A stretch of 37,057 nt of DNA from Candidimonas sp. (lineage in GTDB: Bacteria; Pseudomonadota; Gammaproteobacteria; Burkholderiales; Burkholderiaceae_B), in contig SCRC01000039.1 of the NCBI GenBank assembly GCA_004297945.1, positions 1-37,057 on the forward strand. The letters are read 5' to 3'. This document shows positions 5,805-13,882 of the stretch, piece after piece (the first letter of the stretch is position 1; each line of letters begins with the position of its first letter). The notes below the pieces were generated by a model that was not told where the DNA came from, did no database searches, and saw nothing but the letters and a program-made list of their open reading frames with translations. A program made the position numbers and the translations under genes.

Positions 5805-6985
5805 GGTTCAAGATTTTTTTTGATGATTTCGTCAATGACTGCTTCGACACCGTTTTTACTGCCTTCAAACACATTCGTTTCGAGTTTGGAGTTTTCGCTT
5901 TGCGCGGAGGACTTCTCGTCGGGTTTGACCAGATGCACTTTGGCCACCATTGACAAGCCCACGCGCAAGGGGTGCTCGGCCAATTCTTTGGGATCGAGCG
6001 TAATGCGTACGGGAATGCGTTGCACAACCTTGATCCAGTTGCCGCTTGCGTTTTGCGCAGGCAGCAGGGCGAAGGCGCTGCCGGTGCCGGCCGCGATGCC
6101 TTCTATTTTGCCGTGATAGACCACATCGCCGCCATACACATCGGCCGTAAGCTCGACATCTTGGCCGGGTAGCATATGAGCCACCTGGCTTTCCTTGAAA
6201 TTGCCTTCAACCCAGACTTGCTGCAGCGGCACCACAGTCATTAGCGGTGTGCCCGGCGCGACATGCTGACCGACCTGTACAGAGCGTTGTGCGACCATGC
6301 CGTTGATCGGGGCGGGAAGGGTAGTGCGGGCAAGGGCGAGCCAGGCGTTGCGTACGTGGTCGGCGGCTAATTGCACGTCGGGGTGGGCGGCGACTGTCGT
6401 GCCGGCCGTCAGGGCCTGGTTGGTTAGAAGCTTGGCCCGCGACGCGGCCAGCGCGGCCTGAGCCTGGGCGACGCCGGCCTGCGCAGCTTTTACCGCCGTT
6501 TGGGCATGCAAAATTTCCTCACCGCTGATGCCGCCGGTTTTGGCCAGAGTCTGGCGGCGTTTCAAATCGCTTTGGGCCTTGTTCAAGTCTACTTCGGCAC
6601 GCTCGACATTGGCCTGCTGCAGGGCCACGTCGGCCTTGAGTGCAACATTTTGCACGAACAGCGTATGAGTATGGCGCACGGCTTGAGCCAGCGACGCCTC
6701 GGCCTGCTTAAGGGCGACGTCGGCGTCGGTGGCGTCGAGCTTGATCAGCGCGGTGCCCATTTTTACATGCTGGGTATCGTCCGCCTCAATGGCTACGACA
6801 GTGCCCGCAATTTGCGAGGTAACCTGCACCAGGTTGCCATGCACGTAGGCGTCGTCGGTGGACTCGTAATGCGACAGTACCAGTACCCACCAGATGGCGT
6901 AGGCGATGCCCAGTAGAATAAATACCAGCGCTGCGCCAATCAGCAGCGGTTTGCGTTTGGAAGCCGATTTTTTTTCGGTAGTCAT
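5801..6985 (-). CDS. emrA: EmrA-type periplasmic adaptor (HlyD family)
   Basis: The protein has 394 residues. A short cytoplasmic basic N-terminus (KKSASKRK) is followed by one membrane helix (LLIGAALVFILLGIAYAIWW). Next come the biotinyl-lipoyl-like half (STDDAYVHGNLVQVTSQIAG), a long alpha-helical hairpin rich in Ala/Gln (about residues 85-200), and the second lipoyl/beta-barrel half (APINGMVAQRSVQVGQ, VWVEGNFKESQVAHM). These are standard EmrA features. It joins the EmrB pump to the outer-membrane channel. It overlaps emrB by 4 bases and follows the NodT gene by 29 bases. The tail after residue 360 is polar and longer than in E. coli EmrA. Confidence 0.93.
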   Translation of the reverse strand: MTTEKKSASKRKPLLIGAALVFILLGIAYAIWWVLVLSHYESTDDAYVHGNLVQVTSQIAGTVVAIEADDTQHVKMGTALIKLDATDADVALKQAEASLAQAVRHTHTLFVQNVALKADVALQQANVERAEVDLNKAQSDLKRRQTLAKTGGISGEEILHAQTAVKAAQAGVAQAQAALAASRAKLLTNQALTAGTTVAAHPDVQLAADHVRNAWLALARTTLPAPINGMVAQRSVQVGQHVAPGTPLMTVVPLQQVWVEGNFKESQVAHMLPGQDVELTADVYGGDVVYHGKIEGIAAGTGSAFALLPAQNASGNWIKVVQRIPVRITLDPKELAEHPLRVGLSMVAKVHLVKPDEKSSAQSENSKLETNVFEGSKNGVEAVIDEIIKKNLEP

Positions 6986-7014
6986 TGCTTTCTCGTGTTT
7001 CAGTCAGTCGTGTA

Positions 7015-8466
7015 TCAGTTGGATTTGCGGTCGCCCGGCGTCGCGCTGGGTGTGGCCTGGTCGCCGATCGGGGGTGTGGCCGCCGAGTCGTAGCCGCCTC
7101 CCAGCGCGGTTGCCAGTTGCGCGTCAAGGTTGTAGGCGCGCGCGCGCAGGTCGGTGTCCAGAATGGCTTGTTTCTGGACCTCGTTTTGCGCCAGCAGCAC
7201 TTGCACGTAATTGCCAAGGCCGGAGCGATAACGTTGCACCGCGATGTCGTAGGCCGATGAAATGGCCTTATAGCTGGCCCGCTGGTCAACGATCTGCCCT
7301 TGCAGTGCGCGTATCGCGGTGCTGACGTCGGCCACTTCACGCACCGCCGTCAACACGGTCTGGTTGTATTGGGCAATGGCCAGATCGCGCGCGGATCGTT
7401 TGGCGTTAAGTTGCGCGTTTAGGGCGCCGCCATGGAATATCGGCAGCGTAATGGCGGGACCCACGCCGTACATCTTGCTGCCGCCCTTGAGCAGATTGTC
7501 CAGGCCCAGAGACATGAATCCGGCGAACGCCGATAGATTGATATCGGGGAAAAATTCTGCCTTGGCGGCGGAGATTTCACTGGAACTGGCCTTGACCTGG
7601 AGTTTGGCTGCGACGATATCGGGCCGTCGGCCCAACAGGTTCATGGGTATTTGGCCAGGCACGCCTTCGGGCACTGCGGCCAGCTTGGCGCGCGATATGG
7701 CCTGGCCTTGCTCGGGGCCTTCGCCCATCAGCGCCGATAATTGATGGCGCAACAAATCCGCATTGACGCCGACCTGGCTCAATTGAACCCTGGCCGCCGA
7801 CAGGGCAGACTCTGCCTGGTTGACTTCGACCTGTGTGTCCAGGCCCGCCGTGACGCGCTGGTGGGTAATTTTGGCAACATCTTCAAGCTGTTTAACAATG
7901 CGCTCGATCACCTGATGCTGTGCGAGCGAATTTTGCAGATTGAAATAACTTTGAGTGATCGCGCTGATCAGTGCGTTGCGAGCCAGTTGCGTGTCGACTT
8001 GGGCTGCGGCGGCGCGCGACACCGTCGCGGCGTAGCGAGCGCGATTTTTGCCCCACAAGTCCAGATCGAAGCCCAGGGTCAGCTGTAGCGTGTTGTCGGT
8101 TTGCATCGACCCTCCAAACGGTGGCGGATAGATGTAGTTTGCGGAGAAACGTTCGCGCGTCATCTGATATTCAGCGTTGAGCTGGGGCAGTTGCACGGCG
8201 CGCGCACCGCTGACCGCAGCGTTGGCCATGCCAAGGCGCGCTTGCGCCGCTGCCATGGACGGGCTGTTGGTCAGCGCTTGTTTGATCAGGCGGTCAAGTT
8301 GTGGGTCTTGGTAGCGCTGCCACCACTGATTCGTTGGCCACGCAATAGAGGTATTGCGCAGTCCAAGCTGGGCGCCATGAATTTCTTTTACGGCAGGCGT
8401 GCCAGGGTTGATGGCGGCACAGCCGGTAAGCGCGGTGAACAATAAAAGAGGTGCGAGGAGTTTCAT
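7015..8466 (-). CDS. NodT family outer-membrane efflux lipoprotein
   Basis: The protein has 483 residues. The signal MKLLAPLLLFTALTGC carries a lipobox LTGC with Cys16. Two repeated outer-membrane-efflux domains follow, each with a long Ala/Gln/Arg-rich helical hairpin; the second holds the family signature ALLGRRPDIVAAKLQ (here MNLLGRRPDIVAAKL). It is the TolC-like trimeric channel of the pump and is the first gene of the operon with emrA and emrB. The start codon stands about 40 bases after the operator-like site at 8505-8515. The C-terminal residues after GGGYDS are low in complexity. Confidence 0.93.
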   Translation of the reverse strand: MKLLAPLLLFTALTGCAAINPGTPAVKEIHGAQLGLRNTSIAWPTNQWWQRYQDPQLDRLIKQALTNSPSMAAAQARLGMANAAVSGARAVQLPQLNAEYQMTRERFSANYIYPPPFGGSMQTDNTLQLTLGFDLDLWGKNRARYAATVSRAAAAQVDTQLARNALISAITQSYFNLQNSLAQHQVIERIVKQLEDVAKITHQRVTAGLDTQVEVNQAESALSAARVQLSQVGVNADLLRHQLSALMGEGPEQGQAISRAKLAAVPEGVPGQIPMNLLGRRPDIVAAKLQVKASSSEISAAKAEFFPDINLSAFAGFMSLGLDNLLKGGSKMYGVGPAITLPIFHGGALNAQLNAKRSARDLAIAQYNQTVLTAVREVADVSTAIRALQGQIVDQRASYKAISSAYDIAVQRYRSGLGNYVQVLLAQNEVQKQAILDTDLRARAYNLDAQLATALGGGYDSAATPPIGDQATPSATPGDRKSN

Positions 8467-8504
8467 GCTGACAATAAACTGAATATGATTGATGGGGCTG
8501 TATC

Positions 8505-8515
8505 TGACTAGTCAA
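8505..8515 (-). promoter_or_regulatory. Operator-like site before the efflux operon
   Basis: The minus strand reads TTGACTAGTCA, containing the perfect palindrome TGACTAGTCA. The same core, TTGACTAGGCAA, overlaps the promoter of the MarR gene at 9295-9306. TTGACT could also serve as a -35 element. A shared site at the pump and regulator promoters points to the MarR protein as ligand. Confidence 0.55.
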
Positions 8516-8596
8516 TAATTTACGAAAACCTGTTGCTGCAATTCAAAACATCGAGTGGTTTTCGGGGAGGCGTGGTGGCGAAGGGCGTATCTGGCG

Positions 8597-8639
8597 CCAA
8601 AGACATTCTTGGTTGTACGCGGATCGGATAATGTCTTGG
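8597..8639 (-). terminator. Weak hairpin after the MarR gene
   Basis: Arms CAAAGACATT and AATGTCTTGG pair over 8 perfect bases (AAGACATT/AATGTCTT) with a loop of about 22 bases, directly after the marR stop. No T run follows, so termination is only a possibility. Confidence 0.25.
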
Positions 8640-8640
8640 G

Positions 8641-9270
8641 CTAACCGGGCTTGTGAACCGCCTCGCCCTGCGAGCCGTTTTCTGTGGGGGGGGAGGCGGT
8701 ATGGGCAGCTGGATTGGCGCCATTGGCGATCATGCGTTGCAAGAACTTGAGCAACAACTCTGTTTCTTGCTTTGAAAAACCCGCCAAATGAGTGTTTAAC
8801 GTATCGGCCACAGGACCCAGGATGCCCCCTATGACCTGTTGCCCGCTGTCGGTCAATTCCAGTTTGACCACGCGGCGGTCTTCCAGGCAGCGATGCCGGC
8901 TTATAAAGCCTTTGGCTTCAAGGCGATCAAGAACGCGAGTCATGGCGCCGGTATCTACATTCGTTACACGGGATAGCTCCGCCGGCGTATTGATGTCGTG
9001 GTGGCAAATCATGATCAGCGGCTTCCACTGCTTGGACGTAAGCCCGATGGGAGCAACGCCTTGGTCGATCATGCGATTGATGGATGCGTAAACGTTCTTG
9101 ATAAGGTGACCGACATTACTGTCTTGCTTGAGCGATTGTTCGTCGGGGCGATAAAACGTCGATTTGGCACCCGCCTTGTGGCCTGCGGTGAACGGATCGC
9201 AGGCAGACGCCGCCTCGTTTGATGGCGAGGGGGTTGCCTGGCTCGAAAGGGGGCGCGGTGCATTATTCAT
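8641..9270 (-). CDS. MarR family repressor of the efflux operon
   Basis: The protein has 209 residues from ATG at 9270 (MNNAPRPLSS); an upstream ATG would place the start beyond the promoter elements. After a disordered Ser/Ala/Pro-rich N-terminus of about 60 residues comes the winged helix: LTSKQWKPLIMI, NTPAELSRVTNVDTGAMTRVLDRLEAKGFISR, and the wing CLEDRRVVKLELTDSG with the conserved D-R-R. The location beside an emrAB operon matches EmrR/MprA-type control: ligand binding releases the repressor and turns on the pump. The long N-terminal and C-terminal tails are unusual for MarR proteins (about 150 residues). Confidence 0.88.
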   Translation of the reverse strand: MNNAPRPLSSQATPSPSNEAASACDPFTAGHKAGAKSTFYRPDEQSLKQDSNVGHLIKNVYASINRMIDQGVAPIGLTSKQWKPLIMICHHDINTPAELSRVTNVDTGAMTRVLDRLEAKGFISRHRCLEDRRVVKLELTDSGQQVIGGILGPVADTLNTHLAGFSKQETELLLKFLQRMIANGANPAAHTASPPTENGSQGEAVHKPG

Positions 9271-9277
9271 GACTCGT

Positions 9278-9330
9278 ATTCTAGCACGATGTATTTGACT
9301 AGGCAATTATTGTTTTAACACTAGTTGTTA
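9278..9330 (-). promoter_or_regulatory. Promoter of the MarR gene with overlapping operator sites
   Basis: On the minus strand TTGCCT (9306-9301), a 17-base spacer and TAGAAT (9283-9278) make a good promoter for the ATG at 9270. The forward-strand run TTGACTAGGCAA (9295-9306) overlaps the -35 and matches the site before the efflux operon. A second CTAG-centred imperfect palindrome (AACA-CTAG-TTGTT, 9317-9329) lies just upstream. Autorepression is the simplest reading. Confidence 0.6.
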
Positions 9331-9428
9331 TACATGTATCTGATAAGACATTTTTTTGCTGCACAGTCACCAATTAGGGAATTTTGACCTTCGAAAATGA
9401 ACGTAGTGCGGAGATGGCACCTCTTTAT

Positions 9429-9453
9429 GTAGCGGCACCCCTTGTGGGTGCCA
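9429..9453 (+). repeat. REP-like element, complete (CACCC type)
   Basis: GTAG, C, stem GGCACCC, loop CTTGT, stem GGGTGCC, A. This is a canonical copy of the dispersed hairpin family of this window, in the gap between the patatin gene and the MarR promoter. Confidence 0.85.
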
Positions 9454-9464
9454 TTATGTCGATA

Positions 9465-9480
9465 CCCATTGTGGCTGCCA
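9465..9480 (+). repeat. REP-like element, 3' half
   Basis: CCC, ATTGT, GGCTGCC, A: the loop and right stem of a CAGCC-type copy without the GTAG and left stem, 12 bases after a complete copy. Confidence 0.5.
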
Positions 9481-9506
9481 CCCGACGATAGAGTCCTGCG
9501 CCGGCG

Positions 9507-10685
9507 CTAGGGTTTGTCGGCATTCATGGAGCGTTCGATCTCTTCGCCATGCACATCGTGCGTGATGAACCCGGAGTCGTTGTCTGGCATGGCCAGACGC
9601 GTGGGGTCTTTCAGCGTGTCGCGGATGTCTTGTCGCCCGGCTGCCCAGTGTTCGCGCATGGTCGCCAGGCTGAATTGGTAGTCTTTGTAGTGCTGCTCGT
9701 AAGGTTTGTTGCGATAAATCAGGTGCACCACGTTATAGCGCTTGCTGCTCGATAGCTCCTGGGCCAGCCTGCAATAGGTATCCTGGGACTGCACATCGGC
9801 CGGAATGTCTTTAAGAATATGCGAGAGCAAGACGCGCAGGTGCTGGGTCCAGCGCAACTGGTCGGTAATCAGGCGCGTGCGGCTGGAATACTGTATTTCT
9901 TTTATGCGGTCGGATACTTCATTCATCGTGGCGGGGGGGCGTCCGCGCGCGCTCCATAGGTCAACCTGGAAAGCCAGGGTATCGGTGCGAGGGCGCGAAT
10001 TGAGCACGTCGGCCAGGGGCGTATTCGAGACCAGGCCGCCGTCCCAGTAGTAGTCACCATCGATTTCAATGGCTGGAAACGCCGGCGGCAACGCGGCCGA
10101 CGCCATGAAATGCTCGGGTTTCAAGGCGATTCGGCTGTTGTCGAAATAAGTGAAATTGCCCGTGCGGACATTCACGGCGCCCACCGATACATGCAGCTCG
10201 TCCGAGTTGATGCGATCAAAGTCGCAGAGGCGTTCCAGCGTTTCTTTCATCGGTCGGGTATCGTAATAGCTGGTACTGCCGGGCTCGCCCGCTATGTCCA
10301 GTGATGGCCCGGGAAAGCGTGGCCGGAAAAAACCCGGCTGGCCGCCTATGACGGTGTTCATGGCGCTAAAGAAGCTCATGCCCTGGCGCACAGTATCGTT
10401 AAGATTGAACAGGCTTTGTTCGATAAAGGGATTGGAAAATCCCAGACTTGGCTGGCAAATGGTTTCCCAGAACTCGATCAGTCGCGCCACGCGTTTGCGC
10501 GGCGCGTTGCCGGCGATGATGGCGATGTTCAATGCCCCGATCGAGATACCGGAAAAGCGATTGAGCTTGATGTGGGCTTCGGTCAGGCCCTCGAATACAC
10601 CTGCCTGGTAGGCGCCCAGCGCGCCGCCGCCTTGGAGCACCAGGGCAATCGTTTCGTAGGCGGGCAAATTCAGTGGTGTGGTCAT
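9507..10685 (-). CDS. Patatin-like phospholipase with DUF3734 C-terminus
   Basis: The protein has 392 residues. The patatin fold is shown by the oxyanion-hole run LQGGGALGAYQAGVFEGL, the nucleophile elbow GISIG with Ser48, and the catalytic Asp215 in DGGLVSNTPL, giving a Ser-Asp dyad. The C-terminal third (SRTRLITDQLRW, VVHLIYRNKPYEQHYKDYQFS) fits the DUF3734 extension found in proteobacterial patatins. Such proteins hydrolyse acyl lipids in the cytoplasm or at the inner membrane, and some help handle polyhydroxybutyrate or membrane lipids. The true substrate cannot be told. There is no signal peptide. It stands alone, followed by a REP-like element. Confidence 0.9.
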   Translation of the reverse strand: MTTPLNLPAYETIALVLQGGGALGAYQAGVFEGLTEAHIKLNRFSGISIGALNIAIIAGNAPRKRVARLIEFWETICQPSLGFSNPFIEQSLFNLNDTVRQGMSFFSAMNTVIGGQPGFFRPRFPGPSLDIAGEPGSTSYYDTRPMKETLERLCDFDRINSDELHVSVGAVNVRTGNFTYFDNSRIALKPEHFMASAALPPAFPAIEIDGDYYWDGGLVSNTPLADVLNSRPRTDTLAFQVDLWSARGRPPATMNEVSDRIKEIQYSSRTRLITDQLRWTQHLRVLLSHILKDIPADVQSQDTYCRLAQELSSSKRYNVVHLIYRNKPYEQHYKDYQFSLATMREHWAAGRQDIRDTLKDPTRLAMPDNDSGFITHDVHGEEIERSMNADKP

Positions 10686-10767
10686 GGCTATATGAAACCT
10701 AAAAAATGAAGCAGCTCAATGTTACCGCACGGTACCCCAAGCACTTACGCAACGCGTGCTGCCCGGG

Positions 10768-11658
10768 TCAGGACGAAACCATATCCAGGCTTGCCACAAA
10801 TGCCTCGATCAGCGCTCCGCGGTAACGGGCCTTGTGCAGCACCAACGACAAACGCCGGTGCAGGTCCAGAAAGGGAGTTTCCAGAATAGCCAGCCGGCCG
10901 CACGCGACGGCATCCGCTGTGGCGGCTACAGGCAGGCAGGCAATGCCCAGTCCGGCAATCACCGCCTGTTTAATGGCTTCGACCTGCCCCAGTTCCAGCA
11001 CTATCTGACCACGTGGCAGGGAATTCAGGGCTTGCTGGCTTAATGCCCGCATTGCAGAACCCGGTTCGCGCAGTATCCATTTTGCATCCTTGAAATGTTT
11101 GGGGCCCAGGCGCCGGGTCAGAGTCAGAGGATGATGGGCTGCGGCGCACACCACCAAGGCATCGTTGCGCCAGGTTTGTACATCGAGCAGCGGATGATTC
11201 ACGGGGCCTTCCACACAGCCCACATCGATATTATGTTCGAGGAGCCCTTCAACGATATTACGGGTGTTGTTGACGCTGACCGTCAGCGAAACCTTTGGAT
11301 GCGCGCCCACAAAGGAACCGAGCAATTCCCCGACGAGATAGTTGCCTACCGTGTTGCTGGCGCCCACACGCAATTCGCCACTTAAGGTTGCTTTGGCATC
11401 GCTTGCCTCGCGCAGTATCTCGTGCATGCGTTCGATGATTTCCCGGGCAGCGGGAAGCAGTTCTTTGCCGCGCGAGCTAAGGTGCAGGCGGCCCCGCATG
11501 CGGTCAAACAGCGGCGCATTGATCTGGCGCTCCAGTTCGGCCAACGCCATGCTGGCTGCGGGTTGCGTAACGAACAGGCGCTCGGCGGCCGCGCGCACGC
11601 TACCTGTTGCCGCAATGGCCGCGAAGACTTCGATCTGCCGAAAGCTGATTCCTATCAT
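10768..11658 (-). CDS. LysR family regulator, YeiE-like
   Basis: The protein has 296 residues from the ATG at 11658 (MIGISFRQIEVF); two residues more are possible. The N-terminal helix-turn-helix (FAAIAATGSVRAAAERLFVTQPAASMALAELE in two adjoining helices) is followed by a periplasmic-binding-like effector domain with ELRVGASNTVGNYLVGELL near residue 92. It is divergent from a YeiH-family gene across 96 AT-rich bases. The same pairing, yeiE with yeiH, is known in E. coli, where YeiE has been linked to sulphite or iron stress. Control of the neighbour by this protein is the likely role; the effector is unknown. Confidence 0.85.
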   Translation of the reverse strand: MIGISFRQIEVFAAIAATGSVRAAAERLFVTQPAASMALAELERQINAPLFDRMRGRLHLSSRGKELLPAAREIIERMHEILREASDAKATLSGELRVGASNTVGNYLVGELLGSFVGAHPKVSLTVSVNNTRNIVEGLLEHNIDVGCVEGPVNHPLLDVQTWRNDALVVCAAAHHPLTLTRRLGPKHFKDAKWILREPGSAMRALSQQALNSLPRGQIVLELGQVEAIKQAVIAGLGIACLPVAATADAVACGRLAILETPFLDLHRRLSLVLHKARYRGALIEAFVASLDMVSS

Positions 11659-11673
11659 CAGCAAATTTTATAG

Positions 11674-11725
11674 CATTAATAAATATTAATGAATTTATTT
11701 ATATACGAGGCAATTCTAAAATTGC
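11674..11725. promoter_or_regulatory. AT-rich divergent control region with two palindromes
   Basis: Between the LysR and YeiH genes lie two perfect inverted repeats: CATTAATA-AA-TATTAATG (11674-11691) and GCAATT-CTAA-AATTGC (11710-11725). Both have the size and place of LysR-type binding sites. The stretch is far more AT-rich than the surroundings. Confidence 0.5.
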
Positions 11726-11754
11726 TTTTGTTTATTAATAAGTAAGAGGTCCTC

Positions 11755-12834
11755 ATGTCAGTTGTATCATCCCACGCCGCATCCCACACCGTAGAGCGGC
11801 CGCACGCGCCGCGATCCGGCGCCAAAAACCGTCGAGGGGTGCCTTTGCAGCCTTCGCGTTTGTATGGCTTGTTGTTGGCGACGACAGTGGGCATGGCCGC
11901 TTTGCTTTTGGGGCGCTGGGAGCCCATCATAGGCGGCCCCGTGTTCGGAATTATTCTGGGAATCTTGATACGCAACTCAATGGGCGTCGCCCCGCTGTTC
12001 AAGCCTGGCTTGGGGTTTGCTTCCAAAAAAATATTGCAATGGTCGATTATCGCCCTGGGATTTGGCCTGAGCATTCAGCAGGTCGCCAAAACAGGTGTGG
12101 AGTCATTGTCGGTGACGTTTGTGACGATTTGCGTGGCATTCGCCTCGGCCTACCTGTTGGGCAAGTGGCTGAAAATTCCGTCCAAGCTTCAAATCCTGAT
12201 CGGCGTAGGTACGGCCATTTGCGGGGGCTCGGCCATTGCTGCGGTCACGCCCATCATCAAGTCTGACGACCACGAGACGGCCTTTGCCATTTCCACCATA
12301 TTCATCTTCAACATTATTGCGGTGCTGACGTTTCCCCTGTTGGGGCATTGGTTGCATATGTCGGATGCAGGCTTTGGCATGTGGGCCGGCACGGCCATCA
12401 ACGATACTTCGTCTGTTGTGGCTGCCGGCTATAGCTATAGCACAGCGGCCGGCGATTACGCCACCATCGTCAAACTTACTCGCGCCACGCTGATCATTCC
12501 GGTTTGCCTGGCGCTGGCCTTTTATGTAGCGTGGCGCAGCAAGAAGCAGGGCGCGACCGACTTCAGCCTGGCGCGTATTTTCCCGTGGTTCATCTTGTGG
12601 TTTCTGGCGGCTTCGGGGCTGCGCTCAACGGGAATGATTCCGCTGGCCTGGAACGGCGCCATCCACTTCATGGCTGAATTCCTGATCATTGTGGCGCTGA
12701 CGGCCATTGGCCTGTCCTCCGATCTACGCCGCATGGCGACCGCCGGCATCCGTCCAATTTTGCTGGGATTGGGTGTGTGGATGGCCGTACTTCTTAGCAG
12801 CCTGCTGGTGCAGCACATGATGGGATCGTGGTAG
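11755..12834 (+). CDS. yeiH: YeiH family (UPF0324) putative sulphate/sulphite exporter
   Basis: The protein has 359 residues and about 10 membrane helices after a basic, disordered N-terminus of roughly 40 residues. The family motifs are clear: GGPVFGIILGILIRN, GTAICGGSAIAAVTPII and its repeat-like partner GTAINDTSSVVAAGYSYS, and LTAIGLSSDLRRM near the end. YeiH proteins are named putative sulphate exporters; sulphite export is inferred from neighbouring genes in other bacteria. The AAGAGG ribosome site stands just before the ATG. It is divergent from a LysR regulator that probably controls it. Confidence 0.88.
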   Translation: MSVVSSHAASHTVERPHAPRSGAKNRRGVPLQPSRLYGLLLATTVGMAALLLGRWEPIIGGPVFGIILGILIRNSMGVAPLFKPGLGFASKKILQWSIIALGFGLSIQQVAKTGVESLSVTFVTICVAFASAYLLGKWLKIPSKLQILIGVGTAICGGSAIAAVTPIIKSDDHETAFAISTIFIFNIIAVLTFPLLGHWLHMSDAGFGMWAGTAINDTSSVVAAGYSYSTAAGDYATIVKLTRATLIIPVCLALAFYVAWRSKKQGATDFSLARIFPWFILWFLAASGLRSTGMIPLAWNGAIHFMAEFLIIVALTAIGLSSDLRRMATAGIRPILLGLGVWMAVLLSSLLVQHMMGSW

Positions 12835-12848
12835 TTCATGATAGCTGC

Positions 12849-12863
12849 GTAGCGGCACCCCTT
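12849..12863 (+). repeat. REP-like element, truncated 5' half
   Basis: GTAGCGGCACCCCTT matches the first 15 bases of the family and then breaks off into unrelated sequence just before the decayed Bug gene. Confidence 0.5.
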
Positions 12864-12959
12864 TGCCACCTGTCCTGGGTTGGCTGCGGCCACCGCTTAT
12901 GCTGGGCCGGGCAGCCGGGTCTCGGTTTGGAGCGGCCGTCGCGGATGACAGCCCGATTA

Positions 12960-13284
12960 AAAATCTGGCCGGACTTGTGGATTGAGCATTCGGTTCGGTT
13001 TGCCATCGATACGGCAAATGAGCAGACCGAAGGATAAAAAAATCCGGATCCTGGCAACTTCGGGCCTTGCTCGCGAGCCGCAGCTTTCTTCAGTACCCAC
13101 TTTCACGCAGGCCGGGGTCAAGCGTCAAGCTTTTGGATGGAATGCTTTCTTCGCTTCGGCCAGCATGCCCGATGCCGAAGTCAAAATGCTGGGCAAGGCC
13201 ATCATGGAGGTGGTCTCCACGCCCAGCGTGCAAAAAGCGCTGCGCAAAAACGGCCTGACCCCGGTTGTGGCTGCTGCAGAGTAG
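12960..13284 (+). pseudogene. Decayed Bug-type binding protein gene (C-terminal part only)
   Basis: About 82 residues in one frame (KIRILATSG, VPTFTQAGVK, AFGWNAFFA, ASMPDA, VQKALRKNGLTPVVA) copy the C-terminal part of the intact Bug gene at 13883-14872, with close DNA similarity as well. Just upstream, in another frame, DL-W-IE-HSVRFAIDT matches DLIGNSIPVAIDT of the intact gene, so homology continues through a frameshift near the A-run around 13036. It lacks the N-terminal two thirds and the last 30 residues or so. It is the remnant of a tandem paralogue, perhaps lost by recombination at the REP fragment beside it. Confidence 0.8.
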
Positions 13285-13291
13285 GGCGCTG

Positions 13292-13786
13292 CTACTTGCG
13301 CCTGATCGGCTGTCCCCGGTGCGGGCGTTCTTTTATGACTTCGATTTCTAGCATGCGCTGGGCGCGCAGGGTGATTTTTTCGAGGGCTTTTTTGAGGACG
13401 CATAATTCATCGGCATCCAGATCCTGGATGATCTGTGCGTTGAGTTCGACGATGATCGGCATGATCTGCTGGTAGAGTGCGTGGCCGGCTTCGCTGACGT
13501 CGATGAAGATGTTGCGAGCGTCGCGCGAATTACGATCACGGATCAGCCAGCCTTTGTCGCACAGTGTGCTGATGGTTCGCGAGGTGCGCACCAGATCCAG
13601 ATTGGCGGCTTTGGCCAGCGCCGCAGAGCCTAGCCGGCCATTTACGACGGCGGTGGCGAGGATGCGCCATTCGCGTCGCGTGATGTTGAACCGACCTTCG
13701 CACAGGCGCGTGAAAATTGGATTGGCCCCAGACCAGGCGCGATAGATGCGAAACACGGCCATATCCTGGATGGTCGGCTCGACCAT
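13292..13786 (-). CDS. MarR family regulator divergent from the Bug gene
   Basis: The protein has 164 residues. The winged helix lies at about residues 30-105: ITRREWRILATAV, GSAALAKAANLDLVRTSRTISTL, the wing RDRNSRDARNIFIDVSEAG. The usual wing motif D-x-R is present as SRDAR. It faces the Bug gene across 96 bases holding a TTGAT-TAG-ATCAA palindrome, so it likely controls both. MarR proteins in such places often sense aromatic or carboxylic acids that are substrates of the neighbouring pathway. The ligand here is unknown. Confidence 0.85.
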   Translation of the reverse strand: MVEPTIQDMAVFRIYRAWSGANPIFTRLCEGRFNITRREWRILATAVVNGRLGSAALAKAANLDLVRTSRTISTLCDKGWLIRDRNSRDARNIFIDVSEAGHALYQQIMPIIVELNAQIIQDLDADELCVLKKALEKITLRAQRMLEIEVIKERPHRGQPIRRK

Positions 13787-13812
13787 AAGTGTTTTCCCTT
13801 GTTCTCAGATAC

Positions 13813-13825
13813 TTGATTAGATCAA
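13813..13825. promoter_or_regulatory. MarR-type operator between the MarR and Bug genes
   Basis: A perfect inverted repeat TTGAT-TAG-ATCAA sits in the divergent intergenic space, 26 bases from the marR start and 57 from the Bug start. Size and symmetry fit a MarR dimer site. Confidence 0.5.
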
Positions 13826-13882
13826 TTATCACTGTGATCGTTAAGCTGTAAATCATAGTCATATGCAAATCAGGAGACAACC

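Noticed and set aside
5595..6116. 173-residue plus-strand frame across the emrA/emrB junction
   Set aside because: Antisense to two well-supported transporter genes; no ribosome site or domain.
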